Source of the DNA: Perkinsus olseni
Lineage: Eukaryota > Perkinsozoa > Perkinsida
Assembly: GCA_013115125.1 (NCBI GenBank)
Contig: JABANN010000441.1
Coordinates: 1 to 28,890 of the forward strand
Length of the DNA: 28,890 bases
Direction: 5' to 3'
The notes under the pieces: model-generated
The model's input: only the letters and a program-made list of their open reading frames with translations
Told to the model about the DNA's origin: nothing
Database searches by the model: none
In this document: piece after piece, positions 1 through 10,800 of the stretch
How the letters are laid out: each line of letters begins with the position of its first letter
Numbering within the stretch: the first letter of the stretch is position 1
Position numbers and translations under genes: made by a program

Positions 1-3
1 GTT

Positions 4-102
4 GTTCACCACTTTCAGGGTTTCACCACTTTTAGTGGGTCAAAAACCCACAAATACGGATTTTCTCGCCCTTTACCATTTTCAGGATTCACTATTTTCA
101 GG
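4..102. repeat. Degenerate short repeat with a small hairpin
   Basis: Four related units of the form TTCACCACTTTCAGG occur here at about 4-18, 20-34, 72-86 and 87-102, differing by one to three bases each. Between the second and third units is a perfect 6-bp hairpin: GTGGGT at 35-40, loop CAAAA, ACCCAC at 46-51. I see no coding frame in it. It lies 3' of the minus-strand aquaglyceroporin gene, so it could belong to a 3' region or to an element cut by the window edge. Confidence 0.5.
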
Positions 103-432
103 CGGGACCGTTCGATAGACACTGTCCTGAGTTTCAAGAGCTCCTCCAGGACCGCCTCTTCCACCTTGAATCCAATCCTGGGAGCGCTCCATAAGCAATA
201 GTTCGGATGTTAACATCCTCTTCCCCCATCACTGTATACCATAACAACACAACTCCTTTTGTCCTAATATAATGATGTTAGAGAACCTTCTCAGGGTAAG
301 TAGGGCGTAGGCCACTGAACTGGCGCAATGGTAAACTGGTATTCTATAGCGAATGATATGCCTCCTGGCAACAGCCTCAACACCTTCATAAATTTCTCAA
401 CTTCTTCCAGCCTGTGGGGTACTTAACAGTAC

Positions 433-1254
433 TCAGTGTAGTACTAGTCTCTGGATGCCCATCCCCAGTGTCCCTCCCATGAGGGGTCCGACGATGGGAA
501 CCCAGAAGTAGTAGTTGTCGGCGGTGAACACTTGTGGACCCCACCCAGCCAAGGCGCTGAACAGTCTCGGACCAAAGTCTCTTGCGGGGTTGATAGCGTA
601 GCCGGTGTTTACACCGAAGCTGAGGCCGATCGCCAGGACGACGAGGCCAACGAATCCAGCAACGTGGAACCGATTGGCCGGCGCCTTGTCTTGGGGGTCG
701 GTGACAGCAGCGATGGCAGCCGTGAGGAGGGAGCTTCCAACCACCTCGTTCACGACGGAGTTGAAGGCGTTATCGCCTTCCCTAGGGTAAGTAGCGAATA
801 CCCCAGCATTAGACAAATCTTGAACTTTGAAATCTTGGTAGTAGCACAAATAGGTGATGCAAGCACCAATAAAGGCACCCAATACTTGGGACCCAACATA
901 GGGCAGAAGGTCCTTCCAAGGCATCTGTTTGTAGACGCAGGACGCCAGGGACACCGCCGGGTTTAGGTGGGCACCGGAAATTCTGAAACTTGCCAAGACT
1001 CCAAAGGTCACACCGAGAGCCCAACCGATGGCTATGCAGAGGTAGTTGCCGAGACCACAGACGTTAACTTGAGCTACCACGCCCGAGCCGAAGGCTAATA
1101 GAACGGCCGTTCCGAACACTTCGGCAAGACACTTTCTCCACAGGGGAGGAGGCTCCTTCTGTTGTGATGTTGTTGTTCTTGGGGGTGATAATAAGGGCGG
1201 AAGACATTTGGGAGAGTGTAGACAGTCGTGAAGTGATTGTTCCGACTGGCTCAT
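433..1254 (-). CDS. Aquaglyceroporin (MIP family, GlpF-like)
   Basis: A single uninterrupted 273-codon frame from ATG at 1254 to TGA at 433. It is an integral membrane channel for glycerol and water. A proline-rich cytosolic N-terminus (residues 1-40) precedes six hydrophobic segments (about 43-66, 71-92, 118-137, 165-184, 196-214, 249-268). The two half-helix loops carry NPA motifs at 98-100 (context SGAHLNPAVSLA) and 222-224 (context GYAINPARDFGPR). Asp226 directly after NPAR is typical of glycerol-permeable members, and Arg225 is the constriction arginine. Tyr219 sits where GlpF has Phe200. Length fits the family. Unlike its resolved neighbours, which all contain introns, this gene has none, suggesting retroposition or late acquisition. 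Family assignment is very secure; the substrate is inferred from the motif. Confidence 0.96.
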   Translation of the reverse strand: MSQSEQSLHDCLHSPKCLPPLLSPPRTTTSQQKEPPPLWRKCLAEVFGTAVLLAFGSGVVAQVNVCGLGNYLCIAIGWALGVTFGVLASFRISGAHLNPAVSLASCVYKQMPWKDLLPYVGSQVLGAFIGACITYLCYYQDFKVQDLSNAGVFATYPREGDNAFNSVVNEVVGSSLLTAAIAAVTDPQDKAPANRFHVAGFVGLVVLAIGLSFGVNTGYAINPARDFGPRLFSALAGWGPQVFTADNYYFWVPIVGPLMGGTLGMGIQRLVLH

Positions 1255-1664
1255 TAAGTACTTATCATAATAAGAACAACGGGAGCTCTGAAAAGACGAC
1301 CGTCCACTCGGTCCAATGGTAGTACCACATACGGTAATTTAGTAACAGATAATTGACATGAGTATGTTTGTAAGCCACTAGTCACAAACAATGCCATATC
1401 GCAGACAAACAGCCAGATTGATTAATCATCAACTACATATGATTTTCGTAGATTGGGTTCCTTTTCACTATATACCAATCGCCATTCTCTCAATAGAAGG
1501 ACCCACACGCGCTGCTCCGAACGAAAGCACTGATTGGAGTTACGAAACTGTTGCTATCTTGTCGTGGTAACGCTTATATTGTTCGTGCTCTTGCTGCCGT
1601 AGCTGCAACTTCACCAGGCTGAAAACAGGAAGAAGGCTAGAATCAGAAAAGATCAGCGTCCTCC
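1255..1664. other. Intergenic region, no gene seen
   Basis: About 410 bases between the start of the aquaglyceroporin and the stop of the BET gene, both on the minus strand. It is somewhat A+T-richer than the flanking exons. It should hold the 3' end of the BET transcript and the 5' leader of the aquaglyceroporin. No convincing frame or RNA gene was found. Confidence 0.5.
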
Positions 1665-3217
1665 CTACTTGCTGAGGACCCAGAACGTCTTGTTGTCGAT
1701 AAGGTCTAACTTGATGGTGAAAACGCTGCCATCGACTTCACCTTCTGACACCTGAAGCGACCTCGGATACGAATCGCTGCAGGCCAGGGCTCATACCGCC
1801 AGAGCATCTTTCTCCGACTGCTCAGAGCAAGAAAGCAACTTCACGATGCGGGCAAGGTTTTCGGGATGCAATCTTGTAATTCTCGCCGCGAGGGCGTTCC
1901 GTTCGCCCGGGCTCGGCGTCAACAGTGAGAACCGGTCCAGCGCTGCGGGTGCAGGAAAAGCTGAGGAGAGAAAAAATATCTGAATCAGCGAACAATGACG
2001 CTTGAAAGCCTTACAGGACGGTGACGCTGGACTATCTAGGTCGCCGTCTGAGGAGCTTGACTCGGAGGCAGCGCGCTGAAGGTTGACGAGTAACTGAGGC
2101 GATTAGGGGGCGTTGACCGACCTTCTTCCGTTTCTTCTTTCTCTTAGACAACTTCGAGCTCCCGTCGCCTGCACCACAAAAGTGAATACTCGTCGCACCA
2201 ACTCCCTCACCTTTCTTCGAGTCCTTCCGTGACTTCTTCGTTGGAGCCGATACACCTAATCATATAGCATACCAGCCACTTCAGAGAAGGTCAAGCTTCT
2301 TACTCTCGCCAGGCTCCCCTTCAGCCTCGCTCACTTCCCTCAACGCCTCTGCGGTGAGCCGTACGGTGGGGCTTGGTTCAACCTCCTTCATCCGAGCATC
2401 TTGAGAGGTGGTGGGCATGGGCATCTCCGTGAGGTGACTTACTCGGTATGTTCGCAATGACCCAGTCGTCAACCATGCTACGGGTGATTTCTCGCATCTC
2501 CAAAGCATCCGCGTAGGCATCGCAGTCTGGTTTGTTGAATCTGAGTCGTGCAGCAACCATTGGTGACAGAAGTGGTCTCAGGCCTTGGCTGAGCCTCACA
2601 TCGTGCTGTTGGTCCATATTTGCTCTAGGTCGTTGAAGACGTCTTGGACGTACTGGTACTTCTGAATCGGCCTGAGCACAACAAGAACCAATCGGGTCCT
2701 CGTAGGATCAGGAACATAGCGAAGACCAAAGTAAGTCGCCACTGGAAACCCGTGGAGTATTTAAAGGAAGAAACGACGTCGGCCGCTGCGGAGACGTGCG
2801 GCACGGCTTGTCACAAGCCTCAGAAGGCCCTGGTCAGTAACGCCGCAACAATGTTTCACTTACGGCCTGGGCACACGCGGCTTGCGCCCTCGAGGCCGCT
2901 GCCCCTTCACTTTCATTTCCATAGTGGACAGATCCATTGGCCGTTTCACCATGTACTTGTAGTCCGGGTAAACCTTCTGATCTACGGGCTGGCATACACT
3001 ACATCATCGAACAAGTCTTTGAATGAAAATGGGCCTACCACTAGGAAAAGCTCCGCCCGAGGCTCTTCACGAATCTGTTCCAAGAACTGAAGTACAAGCA
3101 GGACATGCAGGGGTAGCACCTCATGGCTTCGCTAACCTTCAGGAGACTCTTTCGAAGAACATCGTCGATCTTGGTCCTCAGCAGGAGATCCTGCGTTTCC
3201 TCAGAGAGTTTCGACAT
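1665..3217 (-). CDS. BET-family protein: single bromodomain plus NET domain
   Basis: Eleven exons (3137-3217, 3039-3086, 2864-2988, 2600-2671, 2443-2540, 2304-2399, 2211-2255, 2122-2168, 2015-2075, 1797-1960, 1665-1751) join into 924 nt, 307 residues. The bromodomain (about 20-130) shows LFLVPVDQ, a YPDY segment, KRPMDLSTM, and FNKPDCDAY, whose Asn111 is the acetyl-lysine-binding Asn. The WPF shelf of animal BETs reads ELF. A lysine-rich stretch (KRKKKRKK) and a Ser/Asp run precede the NET domain (about 233-300; LTPSPGERNALAARI, then LHPENLARIVKLL, ending in an acidic and hydrophobic strand). BET proteins read acetylated histones. A basic insert (about 74-86) splits the bromodomain beside the only large intron (192 nt; all others 42-59). 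ATG at 3217 was chosen because the bromodomain starts soon after; the frame stays open upstream, with another ATG at 3322. Confidence 0.85.
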
Positions 3218-3413
3218 GAGCCGGGATGGCACCAAAGTAAGGCCACGACCGGCCACTGAGGTCAACGCCATCAACATCAGCCGCACCCGGCGGATCCATA
3301 AGAGCTCGTCCGTGTCGTGCATCCGAAAGCCATCACGCAACAGTAAAGTGGTAGAAAGGTAATTTGGTAATACTGAGGTGGTCACACACTTCCTTGTCGC
3401 AGCGCCGCATAGT

Positions 3414-5218
3414 CTACTGGTGCCTTCTCCCGGTAGAGGGCGACGACTTCTCGAGCTCGCTGTGATCGCCCTCCCTCGTCACGTACCTAGAGAGGGAAGA
3501 CCTCCGTGACAGCAGACGAAGATCAGGGACTCACAAATCGGCTCATGACGACTCTGCAGTTGTAGACCCCAGCGACGTAGAGGAAGGCAACTGGAGGCAC
3601 CTACAGTGGGAAAGCTCATTCCGGTTCTGTGCGAGAGAGGTTCCGAGCAGCCTACTATGGCAAGGAACTGCGGGAGGACAGGACGGTTCCGGAAGAGATG
3701 CATCCGACTGACACTCCGCCATGCTATAGGGTACGTCAGAGCTGAGATGGACGAAAAACAAACAGAGTTGCTGGGCGGAGCGAAGCGCCTGAGATCCCCG
3801 CCGATTGTACTGCTACCTGCCACGAGCCCCAGTGTGATGGGGGATCCTGTACTCAGCATATCTGACTCGTACCTGCAGATCGGAAGCAAGTCTTCTCGGG
3901 CTCTCCGACGCCTACCATCAGAAGTGACCATACATCGTGAGACCGCCTCGATGTTCCACCTCCGTTGAAGTGGAGGCTCCCTCTGGCAGCTTGAGCTCCT
4001 TGCAGCAGTCGATCAGCGCTCTGAGGAGCAGCACAAAAGTGCGGAACAGCTGGCGAAGACCGACTTGGACCGCCAGGATGAAACTTACTTACGATTCCGC
4101 AGGGACGACCAAACGTCTGAGAGCAGCGAGGGTATTCGGCTGGATCCCCGGGTTTCCTCCGAAGGGTCTTCCGGCGTAGTTGTTGGCATGTTGGAAGCCT
4201 CTACGAATAGCGTTGTGGTCCCCACTAGCTAACTCAATTGCGTTTGCCGGCCCAGGGAAGAAACATGATTTCGCGCTACAGAGGTGACCATCCATAATAT
4301 AAGCGATGCCCTCAGCCTGAGGGCCTCAGGTCGAGGACTGGGTCTCACACATTGACCTCCGGCACCGGAGCCTTCGATGCAACCAGGGTTTCGTAATCAG
4401 TCGGTGACAGTTGCTTAAACATGTCGCGAGCCAGTCTATCCTGGCTGCTAAGTGGGCCGTCGAAATTAACCTGATGATGACCAGAGAGTTCAAAGCCAGG
4501 TGCCGATCGACTCCGACACTCACTATGTCACGAATGACACTTCTGAAGTGGTGTAGCATGGACACGAACAGCACACCAATCGATGGTATCTGATTAGGTG
4601 GACATCGTCGAGCACAATATTGAGTGACGAAATCGGAGTACGGCGGTAACAACGTGAGGTATTGGGAGCGGCAGTCTGCGGAAAGTCGGCCACGATAGAG
4701 CTCGACGGAGCACCAGAGGATACATCAACGCTGAGGGGAGGAGGGTCCTGTACGCGGCGGCCCCAGCTGCCTACCTGCTAACATGCTGATAAAAAAAGGA
4801 CTACCACCGTCTTTGAGAATGATGTTCGACTCAAACCTGAGAGAGACTCTAAGCATCGCGTCTAGACGATACGGTTACTCATTGAAGCTGGCGACTCCCG
4901 CATTCGCCGTTTGGATGCCCAGCTTAGACCTCGCGTAGCAAGTGAATAAGGCCCTGAATAAGACGAGAGTGGTGACAATCGCGATCGTGTACGGCTGCCG
5001 GAAGTGTCGTCTAACAGTTTTGTGGGATAGAAAGGCAACACTTGGATACTCTGAGAATGAAACGTGCGTCATCATCGTTATAACAATATACAATGCAACA
5101 GTACTCGACTATACCAGTAACTTCACTGGAAGCAACTTCAATTTGCCCAATAACTCAGTGGTCAGCGTGCTCCGACCACCAGAGTCTGGCCCACCCTCCA
5201 ACTGCGCGGTGCAGCCAT
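3414..5218 (-). CDS. Unrecognised multi-exon gene (approximate ends)
   Basis: I do not recognise this protein. Well-joined exons are 4775-4836, 4524-4675, 4366-4470, 4093-4316 and 3934-4020, continuing an upstream exon ending at 4879 (introns 42, 99, 53, 49 and 72 nt). The upstream exon encodes a basic stretch then a hydrophobic segment, TIAIVTTLVLFRALFTCYA, possibly a membrane anchor. Downstream come KDGGSPFFISMLADC, LLPPYSDFVTQYC, and a Gly/Asn-rich part around AGRPFGGNPGIQPNT. The splice near 4360 has several equally good donors. Below 3934 two overlapping frames both look coding, so the C-terminus is unresolved; a TAG at 3414 is one plausible end. A possible ATG is at 5218. Strand and existence are fairly secure; ends and function are not. 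Confidence 0.5.
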
Positions 5219-5408
5219 TGATACTACAAATTAGATAGCATCATGTTAGCCGATGACTTTCGGTATTCTTCAAGGCAAGCAGACAGGGTTCGAAATACTG
5301 GAGGCAAACATCTACCACGAGCAAAATGCGGCTCCGACGCATAAAGAAGACCGCATGCCCACATCGGGCGCACCAGACAGCCGTCTCACAAACATCAACA
5401 TCGTGGAC

Positions 5409-5503
5409 GAGAACAGTAACTGTTACTGTTCTCACACTACTGTAGTGCATCGCAACGATGGAATGGAGTCGTTTCATCGTGAACCTGACTTGACAATGTC
5501 AAG
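5409..5503. repeat. Two near-perfect palindromes
   Basis: The first (5409-5433) has perfect 12-bp arms, GAGAACAGTAAC and GTTACTGTTCTC, around one T. The second (5489-5503) has perfect 7-bp arms, CTTGACA and TGTCAAG, around one A. Odd-length palindromes with a one-base centre recur at 6088-6104. They could be binding sites for dimeric regulators or remnants of a mobile element; the sequence alone does not decide. Confidence 0.6.
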
Positions 5504-6172
5504 TTGACATACCTGACCATGGAGCGATAGACAATTAAAACACCCTCAGCCGGTCGAACTCGGATCTGTTCTTCTAAGGTGCAGGGCAGAGGCTCACTGC
5601 GCTGAGTACAGTGCTGGAGCCCGCCTGCATAAATAATTTGCAATTCAGCACGCCTTATCAACATAATCTGTTATGAAGTTCATAATATGAACCACCACTA
5701 TTGAATCAATACTATTGACGATGTATTCCCAATTTGTTAAGACACCTCATCGTCGTCGGGTAGCCCAGTCTTGTTGAGTATCGATGGAGTATCGATGGAG
5801 AACGTACCACGGCGTATCGGCTAGGCCTCTCTCTTGGTTATCAATGATGAGAGATCTCAAAATACGTGGAAACAATCCATAGGGACCTTCGTTCCAGCCA
5901 CGACGCCGACAACGAATTGTTGTCAACAATAGGCCCGGGAGTATACACCCGTCGAATCCCGTTGGCAGCGAGCCAGTAGAATATCTAACTACTATTGAAC
6001 CTCCGATCGCAGTCACGTAGAAGAGTAACGGATAGCCCCTAGAGTAGCGTATCCTCTGGATGTAGCGAAGGAGCTCACCTTCATTACAGTAGTGAATCAC
6101 TACTATTGATGAGCCACTTCAGCCATGGTGAATAATTGCCCATAGGAGACAATCACGGATTCTCTCCGGTCA

Positions 6173-6246
6173 CAATCCTTGTCTGAGTTTGCTACTGATC
6201 CTAAAATTTCGCTGATTTAATCAGTGAAAACCCCAGACAAGGATTG
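6173..6246. repeat. Nested inverted repeat able to form a long hairpin
   Basis: Outer arms of 13 bp match perfectly (CAATCCTTGTCTG at 6173-6185, its complement at 6234-6246). An inner pair of 11-bp arms with one mismatch lies at 6207-6217 and 6219-6229 (core CTGATT, T, AATCAG). Together they could fold into a two-stem hairpin of about 74 nt. This fits a small inverted-repeat element or a structured RNA; no coding frame crosses it convincingly. Confidence 0.6.
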
Positions 6247-6675
6247 CGAGGATTATACTCATTAGATACGCCAAGTCGGAGGAACAACCAGAAGGACGCC
6301 AGTGCGCATGTAGCCAGAGCATAAGGCCCTAATTGGCTCGGATTCGATCGGGGCCACGGACAAATACTACCTGGAATTCGTTACAGTTGCCAGTAGGTCT
6401 CCGGAAAGTCGCTTGATGCCCGGAAAGGCTCCAAACCCTTGTCTAGCAACAGCAGCGGGTCCTGGAGATGGGGAGTAACTCAGGTTAGCTCCAAGAACAT
6501 CCATTAACCTGCAGTGTATCATCAAGCGATCGATAGCCGAGAACGAAGGCGGAGCCCTATCCCGATGGAAGCTGCTGACAGGAGAGAGTACACGGAGAGA
6601 TAATGCATATCCAACGCTAGCCTCATAGGAAAGCAACAGAAACATTCATTACAACGGGACTACATAGCGAGAGCA

Positions 6676-7726
6676 TCACATGTTGTTGCAGCCCCAACCT
6701 GGCCGGCCCTTCATAAACTCGTAGTCATCAGGACACCATTCATGGTAGAGATCGATGATCTCCTGAGCTCGTTGAGAGTTCTGGCCTTCAGTGTATATCT
6801 ACAAAGAGCCACTATACGTAGCTCTGCTATGATGTGGTATGTTCTACAGCCTAACGGGACCCTGAGTGCCCCGATAAGCTAGCGCAGATGCCTTGTAGAG
6901 ACTTTTGGGAGGCTCAGCAGTGCGTAAGCTAGCACAGAGACGTCGAAGCGGTCTATCACGAGTCTTACAAACTGACATATCATCCCTCGCTTCATGTATG
7001 ATCGTCGCCAGAGGCAAAACAAGCCTGGAGGGACCTGCGACTCACTGAGATTATAGTTATCGCCCAACAGGATATCAAAGCACCAGCTGGAGCTCTCACT
7101 TACGAATGCGGAGGACAAGACCGTCGCAGGACGGTTGATGAGAAAAGGGTATGCGCGGAGGAACCGCCAACTGACTAGGGCAAAGAGGCCTGATCATCTA
7201 GTAATACAGGCAACCGTCGCAGCAACCACAGGATCAAAAATATGGGAGATCAGCACTCGCGGAGTGCTAGATGAATGACGGCAACTGACCTGCAGCGGCG
7301 TAAGTATTGAAGGGAGCGTCGAAAGCCTCGTCCACGAGGATGCCCTCGAGCCTGCATGACACGCACCGTATAAGCTCACGCCATTCCCCGTGGCCAGGAC
7401 CCAACCGACACATCGCGAGTGCTAGCGGTGTAGCAAGCTTACGATGTGATAGTCTTCCGTTCGACAGGCCCCAGAGTACACTGTCGGTCATCTCGTCGCT
7501 GCATGCGAAACTCCTCAGCACATTCCCTAATAGGTCTGAGCCCGACAACATTGAACCCATACCGAGGGGCCAGCAGCAGTGTTGGGACCTCTACTCACAT
7601 GTAATAATAGAGGGACCGCCAAATATCTCCCCAATACCGCCAGGCCAACGATTTCAGAGCATCTGTAGCGGCTGGACCATAGTCAGTTGTATCCTCCTCC
7701 CCGGCCGGAGAGAAGACATCCGGCAT
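6676..7726 (-). CDS. Unrecognised 199-residue protein, complete spliced model
   Basis: Seven exons (7599-7726, 7443-7535, 7290-7351, 7104-7174, 6969-7034, 6856-6912, 6676-6798) join into 600 nt with consistent phases; introns are 63, 91, 115, 69, 56 and 57 nt with GT-AG ends. I do not recognise the family. The N-terminus (MPDVFSPAGEEDTTDYG) is acidic. The middle is rich in aromatic and basic residues (LAWRYWGDIWRSLYYY, then SWRFLRAYPF and LWRRSYMKRGM), suggesting a helical, possibly membrane-associated or complex-bound protein. The C-terminus is cysteine- and glycine-containing (EWCPDDYEFMKGRPGWGCNN). ATG at 7726 lies about 100 bases below the stop of the RAP gene. No signal peptide is evident. 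It may be a lineage-specific organelle component, but that is a guess. Confidence 0.7.
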
Positions 7727-7827
7727 CTGCCCACCGAACACGGTCCTTTCCACACTGTCAACTCGAGGACGTCCATTTTTTCACAGAAACGATGAATGCA
7801 GAAACGTGGTTGAGCGAGAGCACTGAA

Positions 7828-10800
7828 TTAGCCACCTAGGGTGGTGATAGGCTGCGGATCTTGACCAAAGATATCCGCTAGCATCTCCTCCTCATACTGT
7901 AACTGGGCTTCTTTCTTCCCAGTATCCCCACAGGCGTTAGGGAATCCATCGGAGTCCTTAACCTCTATGTCTGGCACCTAAAAGTAGCGGCCGTGCAGAA
8001 CCGAGAATCCAGGACGGTGCACCTCACTACCTCAACCTTGCCCCACTCGATGTACTTCACTGCATTGGGATGAATCGGTCCTATCTGCTTCGCTATGAAG
8101 CTGTTCACCGACCTCGTGACGATGGCGTCGTATACCTACTAGACAATTCTTCGTTCAAGTACCCAAGAGACTGCTATTCATTGACCTCTCTTTGTGTAAC
8201 GTCCTTCACGGCCCACCCCAGGGCTGCAAGCTGCCTGTGGCGCATGGCGGCCGATCCTAGTGGCCGAGTGCCGCCGGGTGATACCAAACTATCCGGACAC
8301 AATACCTGTCGGTAGAGGTTCGTGTAGAAAGAATTAACAAGCAGGCCATCACATCCAAGGCCGCCATCTGACCAGGGAACCCTGCCGCCACTCTGTAGAG
8401 ATTGTCAATAACGAAGGACGACTTGTGCGGTATTCTTAGCTGCTCCAGGGCCGCCGATACCCATGAAGCTGCTGTTGTGGCTGACATCATCCGCCGAGCA
8501 TGGAGACCATCACCAGCAAGTGCTCCTCACTATGCATCAGCGCTGTGCCCCTATGATTAGCCTTCTTTCCATACACCACTGGATAAAGGTCATTCCGCTT
8601 GATCGTCCGGACCTACTCAAAGGAGTCTGCAGACCAGCTGCTAGTACGGTTAATTACATCCTTGACGAAGGTGTCGACTCTCGGATCATCCCAGTTCACA
8701 TCAACATAGTCGTCACTGTACTCTAGCTGCACTGCAATCTAACCGGACATAGACGGGAGTGACTAGCCACTACCAAATAAAAACTGTCAAAGCGAGCAAC
8801 TAGCCAAATAAGTAGCTTCGCTTCCCAATTCCAGGAGCGTGTGAGTGACCGAGGCCGGAGTGACTCCTCCCGTTACTTCGCATATCAAGTTAGATAGCGA
8901 CGTCATTCACCTGTTGAGCCATGAGAAGCTGAGTCGGCAACCTCTCCTCGAACAGTATGCACATCTCCGTCATGAGCTCCATTGGAGGTGGCAACGATAG
9001 GAACTAAGGACCCTGCCTGGACGCTCTCGATAGCAATAGAAACTCCTACCACCGCAGCCCATGCTAGCATCAGTATATCATCCCCGCTACCCCCTTCCCA
9101 CATGTGACCGTCAATAGCTTCGCGGCAGAGCACCTGATAAGTGGATGAAAAGCGATAGTCCGGCATCATTGCAAGAGGGAGCGCAAGAGTCCAAGGCTCA
9201 GCGTCCCTCCACTGGAGTATCACTACTACCCTGGCCATATCAAGCCTCGTGTTGAGCTCACAGAGAGCATACACTATCCTCGCCATACTCTGGAAGGAGT
9301 GGAAGCCCCCACTGCTGGCTAAGTGCTGATCAACGTGTTCGATAAGACGTTGGACCTACGACAAGCGTTAAATAAGAGGCTTTTGCTAGCTCAACTTGGT
9401 AGACTATTACAAACATCCCGTCATCATACCCTATCCTGGCACATGCATACACCAGGTCTGCCAGGGTCTCCTGGTCCAGCTTCGATACAGTCGACGAACA
9501 AAGCTCTTCGAAAAGGCGATTGAAGGCGTTCTGCAGTCCCACATGCTTGTGCAAGAGAACCTACCCAAGCACCATCAGCAGAGGACCCAGATTCGGCAAG
9601 GCAGTAGGTAAGGCACTGCAGAACTCACCTTGACAGTATCCCGACTCCGCTGCGGCATGTCCGCGCATGAACCCAAGATACGAAGGAAGATATCGCTCGT
9701 GCCTGAGCTGGCAACCCTGTCCATCAGCGTCTACAGGAACCCTACAGCTGGGAGCCTTGCTAGCTGGCGAGAGCATCATCAGCGTATTCTCCAGCAGTCT
9801 ATCATTATTCAACCTGAGAACTCATATACTGTTCTCCCGTGATAACGGCAGGTGAATCTCAGCGCAGCGACAAATAGTACGACAAATGCCAAATAACCTA
9901 TCTGGGAATAGCTTATTATAATCGGCCCTACCCCTAGGTAGACTAGTTCATTGACAAGTATCGAAGAGCGCAGGGGCATCATGTCAAGGACGAGTATTAT
10001 CTTTCGTGGCTAAAGAGGATAAATTTTAACGCGTTCCACTACTTTGTCAGCTCACGTACTTCCTCAAATGTTCAACTATTTTATGATGATAGTCATATCA
10101 CCTCACAGAGATCAGTGAAGATCATGCCAAGGTGAGGTTTCCCCTTATTGATGGTAAATTAACGACCAGGGCATTCGACCGACTCTTGACTATCAACGAG
10201 AGTTGAAAGCGTTGCCAATCCCACTTCACTACTCTAGCAGTACGAACGACTGCAGTACGTCAGCTATTTCTGGACCGCTCGGGATCCACCGAACTGTGGT
10301 CTTCATTTTAGGCCCTACAAGATACGTCACGATCCTTCTCCGCACAGTGAAGATCCCAATATTACTCAGCTGCTCGGCCACCGCCTCCCCAAGACTCGAC
10401 CGCTGCTCGCTCGGCTCCACATGAGCCACCACCTGAGGAAGGTGATCGACCCCAGGCACACCATACGAGCAGCTGTTTTATCAATTTCCAGTGAACGATG
10501 AGAATGCCAATTTTCCGTAGACTATATGGAAAGATGCAAAGAGAGAGTACACTAGCGGGCCGAGTCAGAGACAGCTTCGCTCCGCCCTATCACCGTTAGC
10601 AATTGCACGCACTCCGTTGGGCCAAGGCGGTCCAGCTGGCGGCCAAGATGGTCTAGCAGCGGCCTCGTGAGCTCAGGTATGAGGTAGTCAGCCTCCATCA
10701 ATGCCGAAAGTATCTACCAATAGTCGAAGAATGCCCAGCGATGCTTTCACCGGTGCCGTCAAGAGATGATTCGGGGAAGTTTTGGTATGATATCAGGCCT

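Larger units (their letters stand above)
5219..6675. other. Palindrome-rich interval with fragments of possible coding sequence
   Basis: No complete gene could be assembled. On the minus strand a 117-codon frame (5747-6100, first codon GTG) looks protein-like in its second half (a stretch around RRRGWNEGPYGLF). Shorter stretches at about 5535-5630 and 6367-6645 also resemble exons but lack convincing joins. The octamer ACTATTGA occurs at 5697, 5711, 5991 and 6102. An 11-bp tandem duplication (GAGTATCGATG twice) lies at 5776-5797, and a perfect 17-bp palindrome (AGTAGTGA, A, TCACTACT) at 6088-6104. The interval may hold a degenerate gene or a small mobile element. Confidence 0.35.

Noticed and set aside
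532-966. 144-codon plus-strand open frame
   Set aside because: Antisense to the aquaglyceroporin, whose NPA motifs and membrane segments are unmistakable.
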